A stretch of DNA of 10,673 bases from Rikenellaceae bacterium (GTDB taxonomy: Bacteria; Bacteroidota; Bacteroidia; Bacteroidales; Rikenellaceae), in NCBI GenBank assembly GCA_020859745.1, contig JAJBVQ010000199.1:1-10673 (forward strand), given 5' to 3'. Shown piece after piece: positions 1 to 7,267 of this stretch. The notes under the pieces are model-generated. The model was not told the origin of the DNA and searched no databases. It saw nothing but the letters and a program-made list of their open reading frames with translations. Made by a program: the position numbers and the translations under genes. The first letter of the stretch is position 1; each line of letters opens with the position of its first letter.

Positions 1-71
1 TTTCTTGAAAGAAAGGGACCCAAAGAACTTTTGAGATAGCTGCGCTACTCTTTAGACTCCGCAATCCTTAG

Positions 72-134
72 TGTAATTATACAATAGGGCTGATAAGGTA
101 ATCAACACTTTATCAGCCCTATTGTATAATTACA
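72..134. repeat. Long inverted repeat, 24-bp perfect stem
   Basis: Positions 73-96 and 110-133 are exact reverse complements over 24 bp. The outer T72-A134 pair and inner G97.U109, G98-C108, U99-A107 pairs would extend the RNA stem to about 28 bp around a 7-nt loop (100-106). It is AT-rich, unlike the GC-rich surroundings, and no T-tract follows it on either strand, so it is not a simple intrinsic terminator. It lies beyond the 3' end of the minus-strand lipoprotein gene. Possible roles are mRNA 3'-end protection or a small nested repeat; the sequence does not decide between them. Confidence 0.8.
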
Positions 135-156
135 ACCGGGTACCCGGCAGGCCCCG

Positions 157-187
157 GAGATGCGAAAGCATCTCAAAAAGTTTTTTT
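157..187 (+). terminator. Hairpin with GAAA tetraloop and T-tract
   Basis: GAGATGC (157-163), a GAAA loop (164-167) and GCATCTC (168-174) form a 7-bp stem with a GNRA loop. AAAAAG and then seven T residues (181-187) follow on the plus strand. This is the form of an intrinsic terminator for plus-strand transcription entering from left of the window. The five A residues between stem and T-tract make it less than ideal. No plus-strand gene that would need it is visible in the window. Confidence 0.5.
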
Positions 188-188
188 G

Positions 189-212
189 GTTCTTTTTGTT
201 CACAAAAAGAAC
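189..212. repeat. 10-bp inverted repeat with 4-nt loop
   Basis: GTTCTTTTTG (189-198), loop TTCA and CAAAAAGAAC (203-212) are perfect complements. The outer sequence GTTCTTTTT resembles the ends of the intergenic elements at 2490 and 5317 (GTTCGTTTT, GTTCCTTTTTTAC). It also overlaps the T-rich tail of the terminator of the minus-strand gene that ends at 249. Confidence 0.65.
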
Positions 213-249
213 AGTACCCTCCAACGGGGTAGCAATAAAACCGGAGGGT
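204..249 (-). terminator. Terminator of the transglutaminase-like lipoprotein gene
   Basis: On the minus strand ACCCTCC (249-243) pairs with GGAGGGT (222-216) around a 20-nt loop, followed by ACTGTTCTTTTT. The 5' arm starts inside the TAA stop codon. The 14-mer GGGTACTGTTCTTT spanning the stem end and tail recurs in the terminator at 7199-7236, which supports its role. The stem is short and its loop long, so strength is uncertain. Confidence 0.6.
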
Positions 250-1466
250 TAATCGAGATAGAGTTCGACCTCTACCGGAGCCGGTTGTTCGTCCTTGGCA
301 GCCTTCGGCGTCGAGATCGGCGCGCTGTGCACCGTACCCGAAGCATCCTTGAACTCCGCCTTCAGCTCCTTGCCGAACGGCAGGTAAAGCGTCAGGTAGT
401 CATTCATATCCGCCGTCGGGCCCGCCGTTTTACCCGCCGCCACCATATTCCCGTCCGCATCCACCACCTTGATATCCTGCGCCACACGATCCGCGCTGCT
501 GCGGCCGCCGTCCTTGGACTTGAACACCCGGATCACCACCGGAGCGCCGTTCTTAGCCTCAGCCATCTGCGCATTATACAGGTCGATATAGAAATCCGTC
601 ACGTCGATGCCCGGCACATTCTTGTTCTTGCGCGCCCACACCATCGGGAACGACAGCCCCGTAGGCTTCCACGAAGTGGCGTACATCCAGAAGATCGGAT
701 TGCTCTTGTCCGCTTTGCCCGCCCGTTCGAGGAACCAGCTGTGGTTCAGCGCCGGCGTCGGGTAGTATTCCGTAAAGTACCACTGGCCGTCGATCCACAC
801 CTCCGTCCAGTTATGGTTTCCCTCCTTCGACACCCACAGCGGCGTCCCCGCGATGCGCGACGGGATACCCATCGTCCGGAAAGCGTCCGTCAGCAGGATA
901 GAGAGCCCGCTGCACGAAGCCATCCCGATCTCCATCGACTCGCCCGGCGACTGGTGAGGCTTCTTGCGCTTAGTGTTGTACTCCACATTAACCAGGTATT
1001 GCAGTTGTTTGTTGATCGTGTCGATCGCCGCCCGCACGTCCGTGATACTGTCCACCAGCGGGTAGAGCTTCTCCCAGAACATCGCCCGCCACGGTTCGCG
1101 CTTTTCGTTCATCGAAGCGTACGGCAACACGTCATTGTAGAAAACAGAGTCCGGCAGCGCCTTGGCCCACGGGAAAGTCTCCCGCGCCTTATACGCCCAG
1201 CCGACCTCTTCCAGCAGGAAGTCCGCCTTGAGCGTGTCGCGGTCGCCCTCCGGCATGTAAGCGATCAGGAAAGCCATGCCCTCCTTCTGGCCTTTCGGCG
1301 CTTTTTTCAAAGCCGTGAGCAGTTCCTGCCCGTTTTCGCCCGCAGCGGCGATGTTGGCCTGCAGGTCGGCGGCCAGTTTCGGTTCGAGTCCTTTGTACGG
1401 GTCGCCGGAGCACGAAAACAGCAGTACGGCGGCCGCGAGGGAGGCAAAGAGTGAAAATTTCTTCAT
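249..1466 (-). CDS. Transglutaminase-like domain lipoprotein
   Basis: This gene encodes 405 residues, probably anchored in the cell envelope. The N-terminus is a lipoprotein signal: a KKF start, a hydrophobic run and the lipobox LFSC with the lipidated Cys at residue 19. A transglutaminase-like (papain-fold) core is visible in the middle. The likely nucleophile is Cys185 in GMASCSGLS, followed by a helix ending in MGIPSR. His218 lies in NHNWTEVW. The third triad position is Glu233 in WYFTEYYP, where Asp is usual. The residues after about 250 form an uncharacterised C-terminal region with beta-rich character. Bacteroidota carry many envelope proteins of this kind; most are thought to be proteases or amidases rather than cross-linking enzymes, and the substrate is unknown here. 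The gene is monocistronic by context, diverges from the DUF1573 gene, and has a promoter at 1499-1531. The start is fixed by the signal peptide. Confidence 0.9.
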   Translation of the reverse strand: MKKFSLFASLAAAVLLFSCSGDPYKGLEPKLAADLQANIAAAGENGQELLTALKKAPKGQKEGMAFLIAYMPEGDRDTLKADFLLEEVGWAYKARETFPWAKALPDSVFYNDVLPYASMNEKREPWRAMFWEKLYPLVDSITDVRAAIDTINKQLQYLVNVEYNTKRKKPHQSPGESMEIGMASCSGLSILLTDAFRTMGIPSRIAGTPLWVSKEGNHNWTEVWIDGQWYFTEYYPTPALNHSWFLERAGKADKSNPIFWMYATSWKPTGLSFPMVWARKNKNVPGIDVTDFYIDLYNAQMAEAKNGAPVVIRVFKSKDGGRSSADRVAQDIKVVDADGNMVAAGKTAGPTADMNDYLTLYLPFGKELKAEFKDASGTVHSAPISTPKAAKDEQPAPVEVELYLD

Positions 1467-1498
1467 ATTAATCTGGTTTTGGATTAGCTCTGAGTGAA

Positions 1499-1531
1499 CA
1501 AAGGTATTAATTTTGTTGAAATAAATTTCAA
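1499..1531 (-). promoter_or_regulatory. Bacteroidota-type promoter for the lipoprotein gene
   Basis: On the minus strand a TTG (1531-1529) is followed after 22 nt by TACCTTTG (1506-1499), matching the -33 TTG / -7 TAnnTTTG arrangement of Bacteroidota sigma-ABfr promoters. The -7 box lies 32 nt upstream of the start codon at 1466. The spacing is near the upper end of what is accepted. Confidence 0.6.
1508..1515 (+). promoter_or_regulatory. Possible -7 box for the DUF1573 gene
   Basis: TAATTTTG fits TAnnTTTG on the plus strand, about 90 nt upstream of the start at 1604. The nearest upstream TTG (1479-1481) is 26 nt away, longer than usual, so this is a weak call. If real, it directly abuts the opposing -7 box at 1499-1506, giving back-to-back divergent promoters. 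Confidence 0.3.
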
Positions 1532-1532
1532 C
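1515..1532. promoter_or_regulatory. Perfect 8+2+8 palindrome between divergent genes
   Basis: GTTGAAAT-AA-ATTTCAAC is a perfect inverted repeat. It lies between the -7 and -33 boxes of the minus-strand promoter and directly downstream of the possible plus-strand -7 box. Its position and dyad symmetry suit a dimeric repressor operator, but no regulator gene is nearby and no known motif was recognised. Confidence 0.4.
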
Positions 1533-1603
1533 TCAGACAGACTGCACCCCGTCCATTCGGGCAAGCCCTATTGTCCTCGGTTCGCACTGTTTTCGTGGGT
1601 ATT

Positions 1604-1972
1604 ATGATGAAAAAATTTCTTTTATTGCCGGCGTTTTTCGCATTGGGCTGCATGGCTGTCCGGGCCCAATCGCTGCGGGTGACCCCCGGCGTGGTGCAGA
1701 TGGGCGATATTGCGCTGAAGTCGAAGAACCGGGTCGAGCTGACTTGCGTCAATGTGTCGGACAAGCCGCTGGTGATCCGCGACATCCAGACAGACTGCAC
1801 CTGCACCAAGCCCTCGTGGCCGAAATCGCCAGTCATGCCGGGCGACAGTGTGCGCGTGACGGTGACGCTGACCCCGACGGATCGGGGGGCATTCTACAAA
1901 ACGGTGCGTTTCGTGACCACCCCCGCGTCCGGGAAGGTTCCGCAGGCCGTTTTACGCGGAAAAGTTTACTGA
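1604..1972 (+). CDS. Small secreted DUF1573-family protein
   Basis: This gene encodes 122 residues from the first of two adjacent ATGs (1604 and 1607); either gives the same signal peptide. A KKF start, a hydrophobic run and VRA|QS suggest signal peptidase I cleavage near residue 22. The Cys in ALGCM is not a convincing lipobox. The mature protein matches the DUF1573 pattern common in Bacteroidota: a beta-sandwich of about 100 residues with P-LVIRDIQTDCTCTKPSW, then PVMPGDS and a G-FYKTVRF-type strand, ending just after RGKVY. The family has no established function; the fold resembles small immunoglobulin-like ASH/MSP domains. The single-domain length is normal for the family. An in-frame ATG at 1571 is less likely because it precedes the signal peptide. 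mce begins 98 bp downstream with its own promoter. Confidence 0.85.
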   Translation: MMKKFLLLPAFFALGCMAVRAQSLRVTPGVVQMGDIALKSKNRVELTCVNVSDKPLVIRDIQTDCTCTKPSWPKSPVMPGDSVRVTVTLTPTDRGAFYKTVRFVTTPASGKVPQAVLRGKVY

Positions 1973-1980
1973 TTTTAGGA

Positions 1981-2011
1981 TTGTTATTTCAAAAACAAAA
2001 CCCTAACTTTG
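1981..2011 (+). promoter_or_regulatory. Promoter of mce and probably the whole mmd operon
   Basis: TTG (1981-1983), a 20-nt spacer and TAACTTTG (2004-2011) match the Bacteroidota -33/-7 consensus. Transcription would start near 2018, giving a leader of about 50 nt that contains the small hairpin GGCCT-AAC-AGGCC (2020-2032). No comparable promoter was found directly upstream of mmdA, the LTD/OadG gene, mmdC or mmdB, so this may drive all five genes. Confidence 0.75.
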
Positions 2012-2070
2012 TCGTTATCGGCCTAACAGGCCGTATTTCCTTAGCCCAAACAATTAATAATCCATAAGTT

Positions 2071-2487
2071 ATGAACATTTCCCACATCGAACACCTCGGC
2101 ATCGCGGTGAAAAATCTCGAACAGGCCATCCCTTATTATGAAAAGGTGCTGGGCCTGAAGTGTTACAATATCGAGGAGGTGGCGGACCAGAAGGTGCGCA
2201 CGGCTTTCTTCAAGGTGGGCCAGACGAAGATCGAGCTGTTGGAGCCGACTTCGGAGGACAGCACGATCGCCAAGTTCATCGAGAAGCGGGGCGAGGGTAT
2301 CCATCACCTGGCGTTCGCGGTGGCTGACGGGGTGGCCGAGGCGCTGGCACAGTGCGAAGCGGAGGGTGTGCAGCTGATCGACAAGGCTCCGCGCAAGGGG
2401 GCGGAGGGGCTGAACATCGCGTTCCTGCACCCGAAGTCGACGATGGGGGTGCTGACCGAACTGTGCGAAAACCCGGCCGAGAAATAA
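2071..2487 (+). CDS. mce: Methylmalonyl-CoA epimerase
   Basis: This gene encodes 138 residues of the vicinal-oxygen-chelate (glyoxalase/VOC) superfamily. The enzyme interconverts (2R)- and (2S)-methylmalonyl-CoA, linking the B12-dependent mutase product to the decarboxylase. Two beta-alpha-beta-beta-beta modules are visible, beginning IEHLGIAV and GIHHLAFAV. Metal ligands expected from the family are His8, His79 and Glu130; their spacing agrees with that of human MCEE as I recall it. The family signature VGQTKIELLEP (residues 49-59) is present, and a conserved FLHPKSTMGVLTEL segment closes the domain. Length is typical of bacterial epimerases. The start follows a clear promoter and a leader of about 50 nt. 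Context is decisive: mmdA and the other decarboxylase subunits follow. The adenosylcobalamin mutase genes are not in the window. Confidence 0.96.
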   Translation: MNISHIEHLGIAVKNLEQAIPYYEKVLGLKCYNIEEVADQKVRTAFFKVGQTKIELLEPTSEDSTIAKFIEKRGEGIHHLAFAVADGVAEALAQCEAEGVQLIDKAPRKGAEGLNIAFLHPKSTMGVLTELCENPAEK

Positions 2488-2489
2488 CT

Positions 2490-2769
2490 GTTCGTTTTCT
2501 TACTACCCCTGTATGGGACTGCTGCTCTTTGTAAAAAGCGGGCCCGTTGGGCTTCCGGGCTGTAACTACCCGATCTTAGGCTACGCAATCCTCAGCTTTG
2601 ACGGGCAATCAGGGCCGGAGCCAGCGAGGACTGCTTGCAGGCCTTCGCCGGGGGTGGCTCCGGCCTGCGCGGCTCGCTTTGCTCACCGCAGAAACGGATA
2701 CAGCCTGAAAGGCCCCAGAGGAGTCGCTGTGTGAACAAAGAGAACACTACCAGAGATAGTAAAACGAAC
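2490..2769 (+). repeat. Intergenic repeat element A with terminal inverted repeats
   Basis: This about 280-bp element fills most of the 323-bp gap between mce and mmdA, beginning three bases after the mce stop codon. Its ends are GTTCGTTTT (2490-2498) and AAAACGAAC (2761-2769), exact complements over 9 bp. It shares several blocks in the same order with the element at 5317-5532: related ends, a short CTTT/AAAG hairpin (near 2526), CGTTGGGC (near 2542), GAGCCAGCGAGGA (2618-2630), the 32-nt hairpin at 2637-2668, a GCT-AC-GC motif and TACAGCCT (near 2700). It has no coding capacity. Its left end resembles a plausible 3' mRNA structure for mce, but no T-tract terminator was seen. Confidence 0.65.
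2637..2668 (+). repeat. 32-nt hairpin, copy A
   Basis: GCAGGCC (2637-2643) pairs with GGCCTGC (2662-2668). It has the same length and pairing scheme as 5415-5446 and 10406-10437. Relative to those copies the third pair is A-T here (G-C at 5417/5444) and the first pair is G-C (C-G at 10406/10437), which are compensatory changes. Confidence 0.7.
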
Positions 2770-2810
2770 GAATAATCACGAATAAAAACCCGAACCACAC
2801 AAACTTTTTT

Positions 2811-4373
<1,563 letters not shown>

Positions 4374-4381
4374 GGGGGCGT

Positions 4382-5299
4382 ATGATGAAGAGATTACTGC
4401 TTTTGTTATGCCTCGCCGGAGCCGCGGCTTTCGGGGGCGGCACGGCCTATGCGCAGGGGCTTAAGGATATACGGATCAACGAAGTGCTGGTCGACAACCA
4501 GACCAGCTATATCGATGACCACGGCAACCACGTGGGCTGGATCGAGCTGCACAACACGGGCTATTCCAACGTGAACATTGGCGGGGCCTATCTTACGGTG
4601 CGGCGCGGTGATGCCACGCGGACATACCGTATTCCGAAGAACGACGCCCGGACGCTGATCGCGCCGCAGGGCTACGTGATCTTCTTTGCGGACAGTTCGT
4701 CGAACCGCGGGACGTTCCACACCAATTTCGTGCTGGACGAAACCGGCTACCTGGCCTTTATGGATCAGGGGAAGAACGTGGTGGACTCAATCGTTTACGA
4801 CGTGAAAGCACAGCTGCCGGACGTCTCGATCGGCTGGACGGACGACCCGGAGACGGGCGCCGAAACATTCGGGCCGTTGGCGGGCATCACGCCGATGCAG
4901 GCCAACGAGATCGAGGAGAAGATGCCGGCTTCCGAGAAATTCCGCCTGCGCGACCCTTCGGGGGGTGTAATGGCCCTGACGGCCATGTCGGTCGTGTTTT
5001 CGGCGCTGGTACTGCTCTATCTGATCTTCAAGAACCTCGGCCGGCTGATGGTCCGGGCATCGGTGAAGAAGGAGCAGAAGGCCGTGGCGGCTATGCCGGA
5101 GGCGGCCAAGACGGCGGCCAAACCCGACCAGGAGCTGATCGGCGAGGAGATCGCGGCGATCGCGATCGCCCTGCGCAGGTACGAGGAGGATATGCACGAC
5201 ATCGAGTCACACATCCTGACCATCAACCGCGTGGCGCGGGCCTACTCGCCGTGGAGCTCGAAGATCTACGGCCTCAACAACCAACCTGTCCGGAAATAA
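4382..5299 (+). CDS. Lamin-tail-domain/OadG-type fusion subunit of the sodium-pumping decarboxylase
   Basis: This gene encodes 305 residues. Residues 1-24 are a signal peptide (AYA|QG cleavage). Residues about 27-170 match a lamin tail domain: the INEVLVDN opening, DDHGNHVGWIELHNTG, a YRIP strand, a VLDETGYLAF strand, VVDSIVYD and DVSIGW. One transmembrane helix spans about 196-216. The cytoplasmic tail carries the OadG signature: ELIGEEIAAIAIALRRYEED (from about 250), ILTINRVARAYSPWSS and KIYGL. OadG/MmdD-type subunits assemble and stabilise the complex of carboxyltransferase, carrier and membrane pump. Ordinary OadG proteins are under about 100 residues, so the extra periplasmic lamin-tail domain is notable. 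I recall similar proteins of about 300 residues at this place in Bacteroides clusters. The role of the extracytoplasmic domain is unknown. Start could be 4382 or 4385; a G-rich AGGGGGG precedes it. Confidence 0.85.
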   Translation: MMKRLLLLLCLAGAAAFGGGTAYAQGLKDIRINEVLVDNQTSYIDDHGNHVGWIELHNTGYSNVNIGGAYLTVRRGDATRTYRIPKNDARTLIAPQGYVIFFADSSSNRGTFHTNFVLDETGYLAFMDQGKNVVDSIVYDVKAQLPDVSIGWTDDPETGAETFGPLAGITPMQANEIEEKMPASEKFRLRDPSGGVMALTAMSVVFSALVLLYLIFKNLGRLMVRASVKKEQKAVAAMPEAAKTAAKPDQELIGEEIAAIAIALRRYEEDMHDIESHILTINRVARAYSPWSSKIYGLNNQPVRK

Positions 5300-5316
5300 C
5301 AACCTTCCACTTAACC

Positions 5317-5532
5317 GTTCCTTTTTTACATTGTCCCGCCAGGTACCATTCTTTCTTTGAAAAGAATAGGCGTTGGGCCGGACACCCGGGAGCACGCCCG
5401 AGCCTGCGAGGATTGCGGGCCTCCCGAGGGGAGGCGTCCGGCCCGCCCGCTAACGCGGAGACTTAGAATAATTACAGCCTCACCGTAGTGCCCGCGACTA
5501 AAAGGCAGGAGTGCCGGTAGTAAAAAAGGAAC
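5317..5532 (+). repeat. Intergenic repeat element B with 13-bp terminal inverted repeats
   Basis: This 216-bp element lies between the LTD/OadG gene and mmdC. GTTCCTTTTTTAC (5317-5329) and GTAAAAAAGGAAC (5520-5532) are perfect 13-bp inverted repeats. Inside are an ATTCTTT/AAAGAAT hairpin (5348-5367), CGTTGGGCCGG (5371-5381), GAGCCTGCGAGGA (5400-5412), the 32-nt hairpin (5415-5446), CCGCTAACGCGG (5447-5458) and TACAGCCT (near 5474). The same blocks occur in the same order in the element at 2490-2769. It encodes nothing recognisable and has no transposase. Being inside an apparent operon, it is probably transcribed as structured RNA. Confidence 0.7.
5415..5446 (+). repeat. 32-nt hairpin, copy B
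   Basis: GCGGGCC (5415-5421) pairs with GGCCCGC (5440-5446). It is the same length as the copies at 2637 and 10406, and is directly followed by the small palindrome CCGCTAACGCGG. The third base pair is G-C here against A-T in the copy at 2637. Confidence 0.7.
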
Positions 5533-5553
5533 AGATAAAAGAAAGAGATTTAC

Positions 5554-6009
5554 ATGAAAGAGTATAAGATCAAGATCAACGGCAACGAATACGCCGTATC
5601 CATATCCAACGTGGAGGACAACACCGCGTTGGTGAACGTCAACGGGACCGAGTACGAAGTCGAAGTGGAAGGCATGAACGCCCCGAAAGTATCCAAAACG
5701 CCCAGGATCGTGCAGCAGCCGACGGTGGCGACCACCACCGAATCGCATCCGGCCACGGCGCGGACCACGAGCCCGGCTTCCACCGCTTCGGTGGCTGCGG
5801 GGAACATCAAATCGCCGCTGCCCGGCGTTGTGCTCGACGTGATGGTGCACGTCGGCGACGCCGTGAAGACCGGCCAGCGGCTGATGATCCTTGAAGCCAT
5901 GAAGATGGAGAACAACATCGACTCCGACCGCGACGGCACCGTCAAGGAGATCAAGGCCCGCAAAGGGGACTCGGTGCTCGAAGGCGACGTATTAATCACA
6001 ATCGGGTAG
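5554..6009 (+). CDS. mmdC: Biotin carboxyl carrier subunit of methylmalonyl-CoA decarboxylase
   Basis: This gene encodes 151 residues. The biotinylated carrier shuttles the carboxyl group from the MmdA active site to the membrane subunit MmdB. Residues 1-40 form a small beta-rich N-terminal segment (YKIKINGNEY, VNVNGTEYEVEVEG). About 45-85 is a Thr/Ala/Pro/Ser-rich flexible linker. Residues about 86-151 are a biotinyl/lipoyl domain with IKSPLPGVVLDVMVHVGD and the biotin site EAMKMEN. The accepting lysine is Lys117, 34 residues from the C-terminus, the expected distance for such carriers. A biotin protein ligase elsewhere in the genome would be needed for modification. The start lies 21 nt after the end of repeat element B, and mmdB begins 6 bp after the stop, indicating tight coupling of carrier and pump. 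Confidence 0.95.
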   Translation: MKEYKIKINGNEYAVSISNVEDNTALVNVNGTEYEVEVEGMNAPKVSKTPRIVQQPTVATTTESHPATARTTSPASTASVAAGNIKSPLPGVVLDVMVHVGDAVKTGQRLMILEAMKMENNIDSDRDGTVKEIKARKGDSVLEGDVLITIG

Positions 6010-6015
6010 CGCGCT

Positions 6016-7176
6016 ATGGAGAATCACAGCTTTATTGAATTTATCGGTGAGAACCTCCGGCAGTTCCTGAGCTACACAGGCTTTGCGAACGTCACCTGGG
6101 GGCACGTCATCATGATCGCCATCGGGCTCTACTTCATCTACCTGGCCATCGCCAAGAAGTTCGAGCCGATGCTGCTGCTGCCCATCGGGTTCGGTATACT
6201 CGTGGGGAACATCCCGTTCGTGCCGGGGCTCCAGATCGGGGTCTATGAGGATGGATCGGTGATGAACTACCTCTATTTCGGGGTGTTGAAAGGGATCTAC
6301 CCGCCGCTTATCTTCCTCGGAATCGGGGCGATGACCGACTTCTCGGCGCTGATCTCCAATCCGAAACTGATGCTGATCGGGGCCGCGGCGCAGTTGGGGA
6401 TCTTCGGGGCCTATATCGCGGCCCTGGCATTGGGCTTTACGGCCGCCGAAGCGGGGGCCATCGGGATCATCGGAGGCGCCGACGGCCCGACGGCGATCTT
6501 CCTGAGCTCCAAGCTCGCACCCGACCTGATGGGGGCGATCGCCATTGCGGCCTATTCGTATATGGCCCTGGTGCCGGTGATCCAGCCGCCGATCATGAAA
6601 CTGCTGACGACCAAAAAGGAACGGGTGATCCGCATGAGGCCGCCGCGCCAGGTATCGCAGCGCGAAAAGATCCTGTTTCCGCTGGTGGGGATGCTGCTGA
6701 CCTGCTTCCTCGTGCCGTCGGGCCTGCCGCTGCTGGGGATGCTCTTCTTCGGTAACTTACTGAAAGAGAGCGGTGTGACCAAACGCCTGGCCAATACCGC
6801 CAGCGGGCCGCTGATCGACATCGTGACGATCCTGATTGGGCTGACGGTGGGGGCCTCGACGCAGGCGACCACCTTCCTGACGTGGAAATCGCTGGGCATC
6901 TTCGGGCTCGGGGCGGCATCCTTCGTAGTGGCGACCTTCGGCGGGGTGCTGTTCGTCAAGTTCTTCAACCTGTTCCTCAAAGAGGGGAACAAGATCAACC
7001 CGCTGATCGGGAACGCGGGAGTTTCGGCGGTGCCCGACTCCGCCCGCGTCTCGCAGGAGGTGGGGATGCATTACGACAAGACCAACTACCTGCTGATGCA
7101 CGCCATGGGGCCGAACGTGGCCGGGGTGATCGGCTCGGCGGCGGCGGCGGGTATCCTGCTCGGCTTCCTCTCCTAA
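6016..7176 (+). CDS. mmdB: Na+-translocating decarboxylase beta subunit (membrane pump)
   Basis: This gene encodes 386 residues of the OadB/MmdB/GcdB family of inner-membrane proteins. The subunit decarboxylates carboxybiotin on MmdC and couples this to Na+ export. The protein is strongly hydrophobic with many membrane segments. Family motifs are present: a short N-terminal amphipathic stretch, FLGIGAMTDFSALISNP, the re-entrant GGADGPTAIFLSSKLAP with Asp156 (equivalent by motif to the essential Asp203 of Klebsiella OadB), AYSYMALVPVIQPPIMKLLTT with Tyr182 (equivalent by spacing to Tyr229), NPLIGNAGVSAVPDSARV, and MGPNVAGVIGSA near the C-terminus. Length is normal for the shorter OadB forms. 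Sequence alone cannot separate methylmalonyl-CoA, oxaloacetate and glutaconyl-CoA systems; mce and mmdA upstream point to methylmalonyl-CoA. It is the last gene of the operon, with a strong terminator 22 bp downstream. Confidence 0.94.
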   Translation: MENHSFIEFIGENLRQFLSYTGFANVTWGHVIMIAIGLYFIYLAIAKKFEPMLLLPIGFGILVGNIPFVPGLQIGVYEDGSVMNYLYFGVLKGIYPPLIFLGIGAMTDFSALISNPKLMLIGAAAQLGIFGAYIAALALGFTAAEAGAIGIIGGADGPTAIFLSSKLAPDLMGAIAIAAYSYMALVPVIQPPIMKLLTTKKERVIRMRPPRQVSQREKILFPLVGMLLTCFLVPSGLPLLGMLFFGNLLKESGVTKRLANTASGPLIDIVTILIGLTVGASTQATTFLTWKSLGIFGLGAASFVVATFGGVLFVKFFNLFLKEGNKINPLIGNAGVSAVPDSARVSQEVGMHYDKTNYLLMHAMGPNVAGVIGSAAAAGILLGFLS

Positions 7177-7198
7177 ACGACCGCCGCACTGTGATAAG

Positions 7199-7236
7199 AG
7201 TACCCCCAATCTTCAGGTTTGGGGGTACTGTTCTTT
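7199..7236 (+). terminator. Intrinsic terminator of the mmd operon
   Basis: AGTACCCCCAA (7199-7209) and TTGGGGGTACT (7219-7229) form an 11-bp perfect stem with a 9-nt loop, followed by GTTCTTT. The 14-mer GGGTACTGTTCTTT (7223-7236) is identical to the stem end and tail of the minus-strand terminator at 204-249. The stem also works on the minus strand, but no minus-strand gene ends here. Confidence 0.85.
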
Positions 7237-7267
7237 ACCGGAACGGAATAAACAGCAAAACGCAACC

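Noticed and set aside
72..212. CRISPR array from the clustered repeats at the left end
   Set aside because: The repeats are inverted rather than regularly spaced direct repeats, there are no spacers of uniform length, and no cas gene is nearby.
186..1454. Plus-strand reading frame of 422 codons opposite the lipoprotein gene
   Set aside because: The product is Arg/His/Leu-rich with no recognisable domain, and the minus strand has a signal peptide, lipobox and transglutaminase motifs.
2488..2810. Separate promoter for mmdA
   Set aside because: No TAnnTTTG box with a suitably spaced TTG was found on the plus strand. The CTCTTTG near 2526 lacks the TA and is more likely part of the repeat element.
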